Part shown: positions 1 through 8,001 of the stretch, one piece after another
How positions within the stretch are numbered: position 1 is the stretch's first letter
How the letters are laid out: each line of letters starts with the position of its first letter
NCBI RefSeq assembly: GCF_014518315.1
Contig: NZ_JACVEL010000001.1
Coordinates: 124,001 to 188,000, forward strand
Origin: Taishania pollutisoli
GTDB lineage: Bacteria > Bacteroidota > Bacteroidia > Flavobacteriales_D > Crocinitomicaceae
Direction of reading: 5' to 3'
DNA: 64,000 bases
Translations under genes and position numbers: made by a program
The notes under the pieces: model-generated
Database searches by the model: none
Seen by the model: the letters and a program-made list of their open reading frames with translations, nothing else
Told to the model about the DNA's origin: nothing

Positions 1-1958
1 TTGACGTGCGACCCAATCCGCTGGCAAGTATTGCATCCGGGACAATTGTTTGTCAAAATGATCCGGAACCAACCGTTGTATTTACAGGTTCCAACGCAAC
101 TCCGGGATATACATTTACTTATGCTGTAAACAGTATGGTTTCCACCATATCATCCACAGGAAATAGTACACAAATTACGATTCCCACAACAGTTGCTGAT
201 ACATTTCATGTACAGTTGACCAATGTAACAGAATCCAGTATAAGCACATGTTCGACCGTTTATGACACCACGCTCTTAGTGATTGTAAATCCACTACCAA
301 CCCTTGCAATTACAGGTGATACAAGTGTCTGTGAATTGGATGATGAACCTGTTATTACGTTTACAGCCGGGAACGGTACCGCTCCTTATTGGGTTTATTT
401 TACTTTAAACGGTACAGCGGATAGTTTACTCACAATAGGAAACGTTGCGGAATACCTTCTTCCGACAACAGTCCCGGGGACCTACACCTTTTTACTTACA
501 GGAGTAAAAGACAGTAGCCCTACCACGTGTTATCAGTCAGCAAACGGAACCGTTACTGTTGAAGTCCGGGACCGACCGACCGCTGTCATTACTGGAAGTA
601 CCGAAATCTGTCAGGATTCCGATCCCGTTGACATCGTGATCGTCGGGAATGGAACAACCAATCCGTACACCTTTCACTATACGCTAAATGGTACTCCAAT
701 GACTGCTATAAGTGTTGGTGATAGTATCATTTTAACACAGCCGACCTCCGTAGCAGGAGATTTTGTCTATCACCTGACCGGAGTAACAGACAACACAGTC
801 AACACCTGTTACCGGGAACTGGATGAAGAGATTCTGATTCGTATCAATGAATTACCGTATGCGATGATCAATGGAAATGCAACAATCTGTCTGAATACAA
901 CGCCTGCTCCTGTTTTATTTATCGGTGAAATGGGGACTCCCGGATATGTGTTCGACTATGAAATTCTTGAAACCTCAGAATCCCTGTCTGTGAGTAGCGG
1001 TAACGGGACAACTGTTACTGTTCCTTCGATCAACGGTCAACCGGGGACGTACACTTATGTACTAACGGGCGTAACGGATTCCAGTCCTACACAATGTCAC
1101 CAGCAAATCTATGATACAGCTGTGATTGAAGTGATCGATCTTCCGGCTGCTACTATTACAGGTTTTTCACCGCTGTGTGAAGATGAGCCGGAACCGGAAA
1201 TAATATTCACGGGTTCAAACGGAGGAAGTCCCTACACATTTGTTTATACATTGAACGGATCTTCGCATACCGTTACCACTTCCAATACCGATTCCATTGT
1301 AAGCGTTCTTCAACCAACCGATCAGCCGGGAACATTTACCTATACACTGACACAAGTAACGGAAGGAACGTATGGATGTACAGCAAATCTGAATGCTGTA
1401 TTTACAGGTATTGTATATCCCAAACCAACGGCATCCTTTAGTTTTTCTCCGGATGAATTAATGACCTCAAACAGTGTTGTCTATTTTACCAATGTATCGA
1501 CTGGCGCAACGAGTTACGACTGGGAATTTGGTGACGGAAGTTCATCTTCACAGGAACATCCTAATCATTTATACGAAGTAGAAGGTATTGAATCGTTTAC
1601 GATATACCTGGTTGCTACCAGTGAATTCGGCTGTATTGACAGTACTTCCGCAACGATCAATGTGAAAGAAGAAGTGTTGATTTATGTTCCGAACACCTTC
1701 ACTCCTGACGGCGATGTTCACAACAATACCTTCTTCCCGGTCATCACGCAAGGAATCGAGCTGCAAGATTACACAATGATCATTTATAACCGATGGGGAG
1801 AAAACATTTTTGAATCACATGATGTTGCAATCGGTTGGGACGGAACCTACAAAGGAAAGATGGTTCAATCGGGAACATATACGTACACCATTGAAATCAA
1901 ACACATCGGGATCAGCACGCGGGAACGTATTGTCGGGCATGTGAATGTATTGAGGTGA
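1..1958 (+). CDS. T9SS cargo, Ig/PKD-repeat adhesin-like protein with gliding-motility-type C-terminal domain (5' end missing)
   Basis: The reading frame is open at the left edge, so this is the C-terminal part of a larger secreted protein; the GTG at position 6 lies inside the gene and is not its start. The visible 650 residues hold about five repeats of roughly 95 residues. Each opens with a P-x-A-x-I-x-G-like stretch, contains a cysteine pair, a GT-PYTF-YTLNG core and a GTFTYTLTGVTDSS-like strand. A PKD domain (WEFGDGSSSS) follows, then the type-B sorting domain: PNTFTPDGD, IYNRWGE, WDGTYKG, and a terminal GHVNVLR. This architecture (TIGR04131-like) is known from Bacteroidota outer-surface proteins exported by the type IX system. 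The specific ligand is not evident. The gene converges on the KAS-III gene at 2004, with a short hairpin between them. Confidence 0.9.
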   Translation, partial: DVRPNPLASIASGTIVCQNDPEPTVVFTGSNATPGYTFTYAVNSMVSTISSTGNSTQITIPTTVADTFHVQLTNVTESSISTCSTVYDTTLLVIVNPLPTLAITGDTSVCELDDEPVITFTAGNGTAPYWVYFTLNGTADSLLTIGNVAEYLLPTTVPGTYTFLLTGVKDSSPTTCYQSANGTVTVEVRDRPTAVITGSTEICQDSDPVDIVIVGNGTTNPYTFHYTLNGTPMTAISVGDSIILTQPTSVAGDFVYHLTGVTDNTVNTCYRELDEEILIRINELPYAMINGNATICLNTTPAPVLFIGEMGTPGYVFDYEILETSESLSVSSGNGTTVTVPSINGQPGTYTYVLTGVTDSSPTQCHQQIYDTAVIEVIDLPAATITGFSPLCEDEPEPEIIFTGSNGGSPYTFVYTLNGSSHTVTTSNTDSIVSVLQPTDQPGTFTYTLTQVTEGTYGCTANLNAVFTGIVYPKPTASFSFSPDELMTSNSVVYFTNVSTGATSYDWEFGDGSSSSQEHPNHLYEVEGIESFTIYLVATSEFGCIDSTSATINVKEEVLIYVPNTFTPDGDVHNNTFFPVITQGIELQDYTMIIYNRWGENIFESHDVAIGWDGTYKGKMVQSGTYTYTIEIKHIGISTRERIVGHVNVLR

Positions 1959-1976
1959 TGCTCATCACATCACCTC
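1952..1976. terminator. short hairpin between convergent genes
   Basis: GAGGTGATG (1952-1960) pairs with CATCACCTC (1968-1976) around a 7-base loop. It overlaps the TGA stop of the left gene and sits 28 bases from the stop of the convergent KAS-III gene. There is no strong T-run, so it is only a moderate terminator candidate. Confidence 0.45.
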
Positions 1977-2003
1977 CTTGTTTGTTGGAAAATCCATGCT
2001 ACG

Positions 2004-3065
2004 TCAAACCCGGTAACAAACGGCATTGATGTTCATTCCTGCGCCGACTGAAGCGAATAGAATGATGTCTCCTTCTGCGATTTTGTATCCGTTCATCTCT
2101 TCTCGTTTTACCATGCTCAGCAACGTTGGGATGGTAGCAACCGAACTGTTCCCCAATTTATGAATGTTCATCGGCATCAAATGTTCCGGCATTTCGGTAC
2201 GGTCGTACAATTTGAATAGCTCGCGAACAATTGCTTCGTCCAGTTTTTCATTTGCCTGGTGAATAAAAATCTTTTTGACATCCTCAATCGACACCTGCGC
2301 TTTATCCAGGCAATCTTTCATTGCTTCAGGAACGTGTTTCAATGCATATTCATATACTTTCCGACCTTTCATTTTCACATAGCGAATGCGTGGATCGGAT
2401 TCCGGAAAATTCGATTTACCCAGATTAAGATAAGTAACTTCATCTTCACAATGACTTTGAACGCTAAACGATAAAATTCCCGAGTCTGATGTATCGGATT
2501 CGACAAGTGTGGCACCGGCTCCATCTGCAAAGATCATGCTGTCCCGGTCATACGGATCCAGCACCCGACTCAAGGCTTCCGCACCAATCACCAGGCATTT
2601 CTTTGCCATTCCGCTCTGGATAAACGCATGTGCCTGAATGAGCCCCTGCAGCCATCCGGGGCAACCGAAAATCAAGTCGTACGCAACGCAATTTGGGTTT
2701 TGAATTCCGAGATTGTGTTTTACCCGGGAAGCAATGGAAGGAATCATATCACTCTGGATGGTGTGCTTGATGACATCACCGAAATTGTGCGCAACGATGA
2801 TCTGGTCAATGGTTTCGCGATCACACCCCGCATCCAGGATTGCATCTTCGGCAGCGGCGGTTGCCATATCCGAACAATTCAGGTCAGAGGAAGCATAACG
2901 GCGTTCTTCTATTCCGGTAATGGATTCAAATTTGCGTGCAATGGTTTCCGGTTGTAAGTTGATTCTGTTCTGGTGTTCATCATAAAATTTGTGGATCATG
3001 AAATCACCATTGGTTTTAACCATAAACGGGATGTACCTCCCGACACCTGTAATTACACTTTTCAT
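2004..3065 (-). CDS. KAS-III-family 3-oxoacyl-ACP synthase (DarB/FabH-like), flexirubin locus
   Basis: A 353-residue thiolase-fold ketosynthase of the FabH type. The catalytic triad is present: Cys135 in FGCPGWLQG, His269 in IHQAN, Asn306 in LGNSSVAT. Enzymes with this GCPGWLQG motif are common in Flavobacteria; one of them, DarB, makes the 1,3-diketone precursor of the dialkylresorcinol half of flexirubins. A dialkylresorcinol role here is inference. The housekeeping FabH or another accessory KAS-III are alternatives, and no darA-like partner lies next to it. I chose the ATG at 3065 rather than a TTG two codons upstream. It is separated from the rest of the leftward cluster by about 260 bases holding its own -7 box (3150-3157), so it may be controlled independently. 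Confidence 0.85.
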   Translation of the reverse strand: MKSVITGVGRYIPFMVKTNGDFMIHKFYDEHQNRINLQPETIARKFESITGIEERRYASSDLNCSDMATAAAEDAILDAGCDRETIDQIIVAHNFGDVIKHTIQSDMIPSIASRVKHNLGIQNPNCVAYDLIFGCPGWLQGLIQAHAFIQSGMAKKCLVIGAEALSRVLDPYDRDSMIFADGAGATLVESDTSDSGILSFSVQSHCEDEVTYLNLGKSNFPESDPRIRYVKMKGRKVYEYALKHVPEAMKDCLDKAQVSIEDVKKIFIHQANEKLDEAIVRELFKLYDRTEMPEHLMPMNIHKLGNSSVATIPTLLSMVKREEMNGYKIAEGDIILFASVGAGMNINAVCYRV

Positions 3066-3149
3066 ATTCAACGAAACAATTTGTTAATGAAACAATTACA
3101 GAAACCCGGGGTATTACTTGCCTTTTCGGTGAGGATGGGGGTACTTCTA

Positions 3150-3157
3150 CAAAGATA
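3150..3157 (-). promoter_or_regulatory. -7 promoter box for the KAS-III gene
   Basis: The minus strand reads TATCTTTG, an exact match to the Bacteroidota -7 consensus TAnnTTTG, about 85 bases upstream of the ATG at 3065. No clear -33 element is visible. Confidence 0.5.
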
Positions 3158-3325
3158 ACAACTATTCGTTTTTCTACGCTATTTTTTACCACAGGTGCAC
3201 GGATTTCTATATTTATCGATTTGTTATCTTTAGAATTTCTCTGATTCTTAGCCCAGTAACTTCGAACAGTCTTTGACATCATCTTTCGAAGACTTTCTTA
3301 GCATTTTCAGAAGAAATTCCGGGTA

Positions 3326-4216
3326 CTAAGCAGGTCTATTTTCCTCAAAATATTCGTAAAAATTGAACCACTGTTTTGGTGCTTTTTTTACCAGCTCTTC
3401 TAACCGTTGTACGTATCGTTCCGCTATTTCTTCCGGTGATTGTACGTCTTTTCCTCCGACAATGGGATCGGTGGAACTCAATGAAAAATGAAACCCTTCT
3501 TTGATGGCGTATACAAATGTGATCGGCACTTTAAATTTGTACGCCATCATGAACGGTCCGGCCGGAAATTGTGCTGTTCCGTTCAAAAACGGGAACGTAA
3601 ATGTTTTTTGTCCCGGAATGGTTCTGTCGGCATGCAACGCGATCAATTCATTGCGTTTTAACGCCTGGTGAATTAAAATCAGGTGGGACATGTCCTCCTT
3701 CAACGGAATCAGGTTGTATTTTGCGACTTCCACGTTACTTTCCACAAATTGCTTGATCTTCTCAACCTCTGCATCCAGCATCAAAATGTTGATCGTAGAT
3801 GTAATCCGTTCACCGATCAGGTTTCCTGCGTTCTCCCAATTTCCGACGTGCCCGGAAAACAAAAAACCTCCTTTTCCTGCTGCATGCATGTTCCGCAACA
3901 CAATTTCATTGTCAAACGAATGGGTGTAGATGCGTTTACGGGGAGTTCTCAACGCAATGCGATCAATGATGATCTTTCCGAATTCATAAAAATTAGCTGC
4001 CGCATACCGCAGACTTTTTATCTTTGAAAAACCAAAACCAGTCTGGTAAAACTGTACCAATCCCTTTTTCTGTTTGCGTGCAAACAAAATAAAATAGCCG
4101 GAAACCCAGATGCAAAAGAAATACGAAATCCGTACCCCGAAAAAGCGGATACAGAAAATAAAAAAACGGTAACCCCAAAGAAAACCCTTCGTTTTACCGT
4201 CCCATTTTTTTTCCAT
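3326..4216 (-). CDS. Lysophospholipid-type (LpxL/HtrB-like) acyltransferase of the pigment cluster
   Basis: A 296-residue membrane-associated acyltransferase. Residues about 11-45 are very hydrophobic (two closely spaced membrane segments). The LPLAT signature follows: His123-x4-Glu128 in SGHVGNWENAG, with a second conserved block (ALHADRTIPGQKTF) further on. Members of this family transfer acyl groups from ACP or CoA to hydroxyl acceptors. In aryl-polyene and flexirubin clusters they are thought to esterify the polyene carboxylate onto its lipid or resorcinol partner at the membrane. It lies 6 bases downstream of the ACP gene in the same leftward operon, which supports an ACP-linked substrate. 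Lipid A acylation is an alternative, less likely given the neighbours. Confidence 0.85.
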   Translation of the reverse strand: MEKKWDGKTKGFLWGYRFFIFCIRFFGVRISYFFCIWVSGYFILFARKQKKGLVQFYQTGFGFSKIKSLRYAAANFYEFGKIIIDRIALRTPRKRIYTHSFDNEIVLRNMHAAGKGGFLFSGHVGNWENAGNLIGERITSTINILMLDAEVEKIKQFVESNVEVAKYNLIPLKEDMSHLILIHQALKRNELIALHADRTIPGQKTFTFPFLNGTAQFPAGPFMMAYKFKVPITFVYAIKEGFHFSLSSTDPIVGGKDVQSPEEIAERYVQRLEELVKKAPKQWFNFYEYFEENRPA

Positions 4217-4222
4217 GAAATC

Positions 4223-4471
4223 TTATGCTACAGCGATTTTCTGTTCAGCTAAATCGTAAAAATCATTGAATGTTACGATTGCTTTGAAATCGTCTGAAGT
4301 TGGTTTAAATCCTAAGTTTTCTTCAATTACAACGACCAGGTCAACATAATCTAAACTATCCAGATCCAGTGTGGAGTGGAGATTATTTTCAGGTAAAATA
4401 AGGCTTTCATCCACCTCGAACTCTTCGGACAGAAAACGCTTTGTTGTAGTAATTATTTCAGCTCTATTCAT
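4223..4471 (-). CDS. Acyl carrier protein of the flexirubin/aryl-polyene cluster
   Basis: An 82-residue acidic four-helix carrier protein. The phosphopantetheine attachment site is Ser39 in LDLDSLDYVDLV; the flanking acidic residues fit recognition by partner enzymes. It is not a typical housekeeping AcpP: the N-terminus and the TTTKRF/EEF pattern differ, and it sits between an acyltransferase (6 bases downstream) and a KAS-II ketosynthase (25 bases upstream) in one operon. It probably carries the growing polyene chain started from a coumaroyl unit. The identification as an ACP is secure; the dedicated role is inferred from context. Confidence 0.92.
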   Translation of the reverse strand: MNRAEIITTTKRFLSEEFEVDESLILPENNLHSTLDLDSLDYVDLVVVIEENLGFKPTSDDFKAIVTFNDFYDLAEQKIAVA

Positions 4472-4496
4472 GACTGCAAATTAAGTCAATTTTTGG

Positions 4497-5720
4497 TTAC
4501 TTTTTGAATTTTTTCACAATTATCGAAGAATTTGTCCCTCCGAATCCAAATGAGTTAGACAAGAAACAATCAATCTTATGTTCCTTATACTCAGGTATTA
4601 CATTAATTTTCTTCGAATCTTCATCCGGATTTTCGAAGTTGATATTCGGTGCTACGAAGTCATTGTGCATCATCAACAAGGAATACGCAATTTCACTTGC
4701 TCCTGCCATCCAGCATTCGTGTCCGGTCATTCCTTTTGTGGAACTTACAGGTACTTTTCCTCCAAGCACTTCATAAATTGCCTGTGCTTCCGTTGCATCT
4801 CCGATTGGCGTAGATGTAGCGTGTGCATTGACATAATCGATTTCCGAGACATCCATTCCCGCATGTTTGATTGCCATGTTCAGGGAACGGAATTGTCCGT
4901 CAAAGTTCGGGTTGGAAATGTGATCTCCGTTGGAAGAGAATCCATATCCTACAATTTCTCCCAGGATAGGTGCGTTGCGTTGCAGAGCAGACTCCAAACT
5001 TTCAATAATGATTGTTGCAGCTCCTCCGGACGGAACTAAACCATCACGGTCTCTGTCAAACGGGCGGCTTGCTTTTGCCGGAGTATCCTGTCGGATGGAA
5101 AATGCTCCCAATCCGTCAAAACTTGCCATTGCGTACAGGTTAATTTCCTGTGCACCACCGCACACTACACGCTCCTGCAATCCTTGTTTGATCATCAGGT
5201 ATCCCAATCCGATGGCATGTGATCCCGAAGCGCAGGCTGCAGAAAGTGAAATATTGATTCCTTTTAATTTATAAATGGTCGATAAATTCATGTTGACCGT
5301 GCAGTTCATATTCTGAAAGATGTCGCCGCTTCCGATCAATGTCGTATCTTTTCGCTCCCGTACTTTATCAATGGTATTGATTACTGCTCCGGCCGTTGAA
5401 TCATTTCCGAAAATGATTCCTGTTTCATTATTTGCTAAAAAATCGATGTCCAGTTTTGCCTGTTCCATTGCTTCACGTGTAGACATGTAAGCAAACATCG
5501 CAGGTTCGTGCATTCCCAACCGATCTCTGCGGGACAAATACGGTTTTAAATCCGGCTCTTTGACGAATCCTGTCAGACAAGAACGGTACCCGAACTCTTT
5601 CCGGGATTCGTCGTAGATGATCCCACTTCTTCCCAGGCGCAGCGATTCCAGCACTTCATGTGTGTTTTCTCCTAAACACGAATACGTTCCAATACCGGTA
5701 ATAACAACTCGACGTTCCAT
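4497..5720 (-). CDS. KAS-II (FabF-like) ketosynthase of the flexirubin/aryl-polyene cluster
   Basis: A 407-residue condensing enzyme. It has the full elongating-ketosynthase triad: Cys163 in SAACASGSHAIG, His300 in NAHATSTPIGD and His334 in STKGMTGHECWMAG, plus the C-terminal SNSFGFGGTNSS loop. KAS-II enzymes extend ACP-bound chains with malonyl-ACP; aryl-polyene clusters use dedicated copies to build the conjugated polyene. It is the third leftward gene behind the ammonia-lyase and abuts the ketoreductase gene with one base between them, so it is certainly cotranscribed. The complete triad shows it is a catalytic KS and not a chain-length-factor partner (which lacks the Cys). The housekeeping fabF is presumably elsewhere. 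Confidence 0.9.
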   Translation of the reverse strand: MERRVVITGIGTYSCLGENTHEVLESLRLGRSGIIYDESRKEFGYRSCLTGFVKEPDLKPYLSRRDRLGMHEPAMFAYMSTREAMEQAKLDIDFLANNETGIIFGNDSTAGAVINTIDKVRERKDTTLIGSGDIFQNMNCTVNMNLSTIYKLKGINISLSAACASGSHAIGLGYLMIKQGLQERVVCGGAQEINLYAMASFDGLGAFSIRQDTPAKASRPFDRDRDGLVPSGGAATIIIESLESALQRNAPILGEIVGYGFSSNGDHISNPNFDGQFRSLNMAIKHAGMDVSEIDYVNAHATSTPIGDATEAQAIYEVLGGKVPVSSTKGMTGHECWMAGASEIAYSLLMMHNDFVAPNINFENPDEDSKKINVIPEYKEHKIDCFLSNSFGFGGTNSSIIVKKFKK

Positions 5721-5721
5721 A

Positions 5722-6453
5722 TTAAGCGTATAATCCTCCGTTGATATTGATAACTTCTCCGGTAATGTAAGCTGCTTTGTCAGAAGCTAAAAAGCTGACC
5801 AAATTCGCTACTTCTTCCGGTTGACCAAAGCGATTTGCCGGAACCAGCTGTTTCAGTTGTGTTTCATCCAATTCACTTGTCATATCTGAAACAATAAATC
5901 CGGGAGCTACCGCATTGACCGTAATTTTACGTTTCGCCACTTCCTGGGACAATGCTTTTGTAGAAGCAATCATCGCTCCTTTTGCAGCGGAATAATTTGT
6001 TTGCCCGGGATTTCCCTTCAAACCGCTCAATGATGCAACATTGATAATGCGTCCGGAACGGTTGCGCAGCATCTTACCGATTACTGCCTGTGTACAGTTG
6101 TACATTCCTTTCACACTTGTATTGATGACATCATCCCAGTCTTTTTCATTGACCCATGGAAACAGATTATCTCGTGTAATTCCTGCATTGTTGACCAATA
6201 CTTCGATGTTATTTTCCGGATTTGCTTCAATCCAGGCATTGACTTTTGAAATGACTTCTTCGTTGTTTTTCACATCAAACTGTAGCAATTCAGCAGAACC
6301 ACCATTCGCAACAATTGTGTCCAGTGTTTCTTTTGCTGCGGCTTCATTTCCTGCAAAATTTATGAGGATGTGCAATCCCAAGTCTTTCGACAATTGAATT
6401 GCAATCGCTCTGCCAATTCCCCTGGAAGCACCTGTAACTAATGCACATTTCAT
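5722..6453 (-). CDS. 3-oxoacyl-ACP reductase (FabG-like SDR) of the pigment cluster
   Basis: A 243-residue short-chain dehydrogenase. The Rossmann nucleotide motif is GASRGIGRA (8-16), the structural NNAG motif is at 88-91, and catalysis uses Ser141, Tyr154 and Lys158 (YSAAK). It ends with the ITGEVININGG block usual in FabG. It would reduce the beta-keto group after each condensation by the neighbouring ketosynthase, using NADPH. Its ATG overlaps the stop of the ammonia-lyase gene (ATGA), and the next gene follows after one base, so translation is probably coupled. A dehydratase needed to complete the cycle is not in this window. Confidence 0.9.
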   Translation of the reverse strand: MKCALVTGASRGIGRAIAIQLSKDLGLHILINFAGNEAAAKETLDTIVANGGSAELLQFDVKNNEEVISKVNAWIEANPENNIEVLVNNAGITRDNLFPWVNEKDWDDVINTSVKGMYNCTQAVIGKMLRNRSGRIINVASLSGLKGNPGQTNYSAAKGAMIASTKALSQEVAKRKITVNAVAPGFIVSDMTSELDETQLKQLVPANRFGQPEEVANLVSFLASDKAAYITGEVININGGLYA

Positions 6454-7979
6454 AATTTTAACGTTGTATTTCGTAATGTTTTTGTTACTTCCAGGATGTT
6501 TTCAAACTGGGCAACATCTTCGTTGATCATTGGTACAATCTTTCGTATTCCGGAATAAATTTCCTTCGTTTTTGAGCTCAACTTCGCACGCTTTTCTTCC
6601 GGTAGCAAATCAATCGCCTGTGTTACTGCCATCATGTGAATAGCCATCACCTGGAACCCGTTTTCGATGACTTTTCTGGCAATAACAGCACTGTTTGTAC
6701 CCATACTTACAATATCCTGGTTGTCATTGTTGTTGGAAATACTGTGTACGTACATCGGATTGGATAACATCTGATTTTCTGCCGTTGTGGAAGTTGCTGT
6801 GAACTGCATTCCCTGGATTCCAAAATTGAATCCCAATGTTTTCGCATTCAAAAACGGTGGGAACAAATCATTTATTTTACTGTTCAGCAGGAAATTTAAC
6901 TGCCGTTCAGCCAGCATTGTCAGTTTCGTTACAACAATCTTTACTTTGTCCATTTCCAGGGAAATATAATCTCCGTGGAAATTTCCTCCGTGGAATACGT
7001 TGTCCAGATCAGCCCGGACAATCGGATTATCGTTAGTTGAATTGACTTCCCGCTCAATGACTTTCTGAGCATACTCCAATGTTTCCGCTACCGGTCCTAA
7101 AATTTGCGGCACGCACCGAATGGAGTAATATTCCTGGATTTTTTTCTTAAATTCACGTTGCTGCAATGCTTCGTCATCTGCAAACAGTTCTTCCCGCTTG
7201 CGGATCAGCTGAGAATCTCCGAGGATAGTTCTCATTTTCTGAGCAACAGCAGTTTGACCTTCATGTAATTTTACCTGGTTCAATCCTTCCGAGAACGAAT
7301 CATCAAATGACTCAACAACTTCATTGATAATGGCAGAAGTAGCGATCGACCAGTCCAATAAACGTTTCGCATAAATAACATTCACAGCTGCGATTCCCGT
7401 CATACAGGAAGTTCCGTTCATCAGTCCTAAACCGTCTCGCAGTTGAATTTGCAACGGCTCGATGTTCAGTTCTTTGAATACATCCGCTGTTTTTCTTCGC
7501 TCTCCTTTGTAACGAACATAACCTTCACCAATCAGGTTCAATGCCAGGTGAGCCAACTGAACCAAATCTCCGCTTGCTCCTACTCCACCATGTTCAAAAA
7601 TTTCAGGATAAATTTCGTTATTTAAAAATTCTGTAATTTTCTCAACTACTCCATAACTTACACCTGAATTTCCTTGCAGGAAATTATTGGCACGTGCGAC
7701 CAGTACCGCTCTTGCTTCTTCGTCACCGATCGGGTTTCCTGTTCCTGAAGAATGGCTTCGAATCAGGTTGTACTGCAATTGATTCAGTTTATCTTCATCG
7801 ATTTTAAACTGGGCCATTGGTCCGAAACCCGTATTGATTCCGTAAATGATCTTATCACTTGCAAAATTTTGTAAAAATGAAAAAGACTTCTTAACCTCAT
7901 CTTTTGTTGTTTCATCCAGGATGAATAATGCTTTATTAAGCGCAATTTTTTCTATGTCTGACAGCGTTATTCTGCTCAT
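6450..7979 (-). CDS. Tyrosine ammonia-lyase (aromatic amino acid ammonia-lyase, HAL/TAL family)
   Basis: A 509-residue MIO-dependent lyase. The self-cyclising Ala135-Ser136-Gly137 triad lies in GGVGASGDLVQL, the active-site tyrosine is in IIYGINTGFGP (Tyr46), and the substrate-selectivity position is Ser75-His76 in NLIRSHSSGTG. From memory, the Flavobacterium johnsoniae tyrosine ammonia-lyase shares this loop and much of the rest (RCVPQILGPV, VFHGGNFHGDYIS, NNNDNQDIVSMGTNSAV). A His at this position reads the tyrosine hydroxyl. The product, p-coumarate, is the proposed starter of flexirubin polyenes. Histidine ammonia-lyase is the alternative, but no urocanase, imidazolonepropionase or other hut gene is adjacent. 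It overlaps the ketoreductase gene by 4 bases. Confidence 0.9.
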   Translation of the reverse strand: MSRITLSDIEKIALNKALFILDETTKDEVKKSFSFLQNFASDKIIYGINTGFGPMAQFKIDEDKLNQLQYNLIRSHSSGTGNPIGDEEARAVLVARANNFLQGNSGVSYGVVEKITEFLNNEIYPEIFEHGGVGASGDLVQLAHLALNLIGEGYVRYKGERRKTADVFKELNIEPLQIQLRDGLGLMNGTSCMTGIAAVNVIYAKRLLDWSIATSAIINEVVESFDDSFSEGLNQVKLHEGQTAVAQKMRTILGDSQLIRKREELFADDEALQQREFKKKIQEYYSIRCVPQILGPVAETLEYAQKVIEREVNSTNDNPIVRADLDNVFHGGNFHGDYISLEMDKVKIVVTKLTMLAERQLNFLLNSKINDLFPPFLNAKTLGFNFGIQGMQFTATSTTAENQMLSNPMYVHSISNNNDNQDIVSMGTNSAVIARKVIENGFQVMAIHMMAVTQAIDLLPEEKRAKLSSKTKEIYSGIRKIVPMINEDVAQFENILEVTKTLRNTTLKL

Positions 7980-8001
7980 TTGGGGTGAATGCGTTGTTGT
8001 T

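Noticed and set aside
3016-3282. 88-codon minus-strand frame overlapping the start of the KAS-III gene
   Set aside because: It overlaps the secure gene start and the promoter box, and its translation is not protein-like.
6450-7979. Histidine ammonia-lyase of histidine catabolism
   Set aside because: No hut neighbours; pigment-cluster neighbours and similarity to the flavobacterial tyrosine enzyme favour the lyase of flexirubin synthesis.
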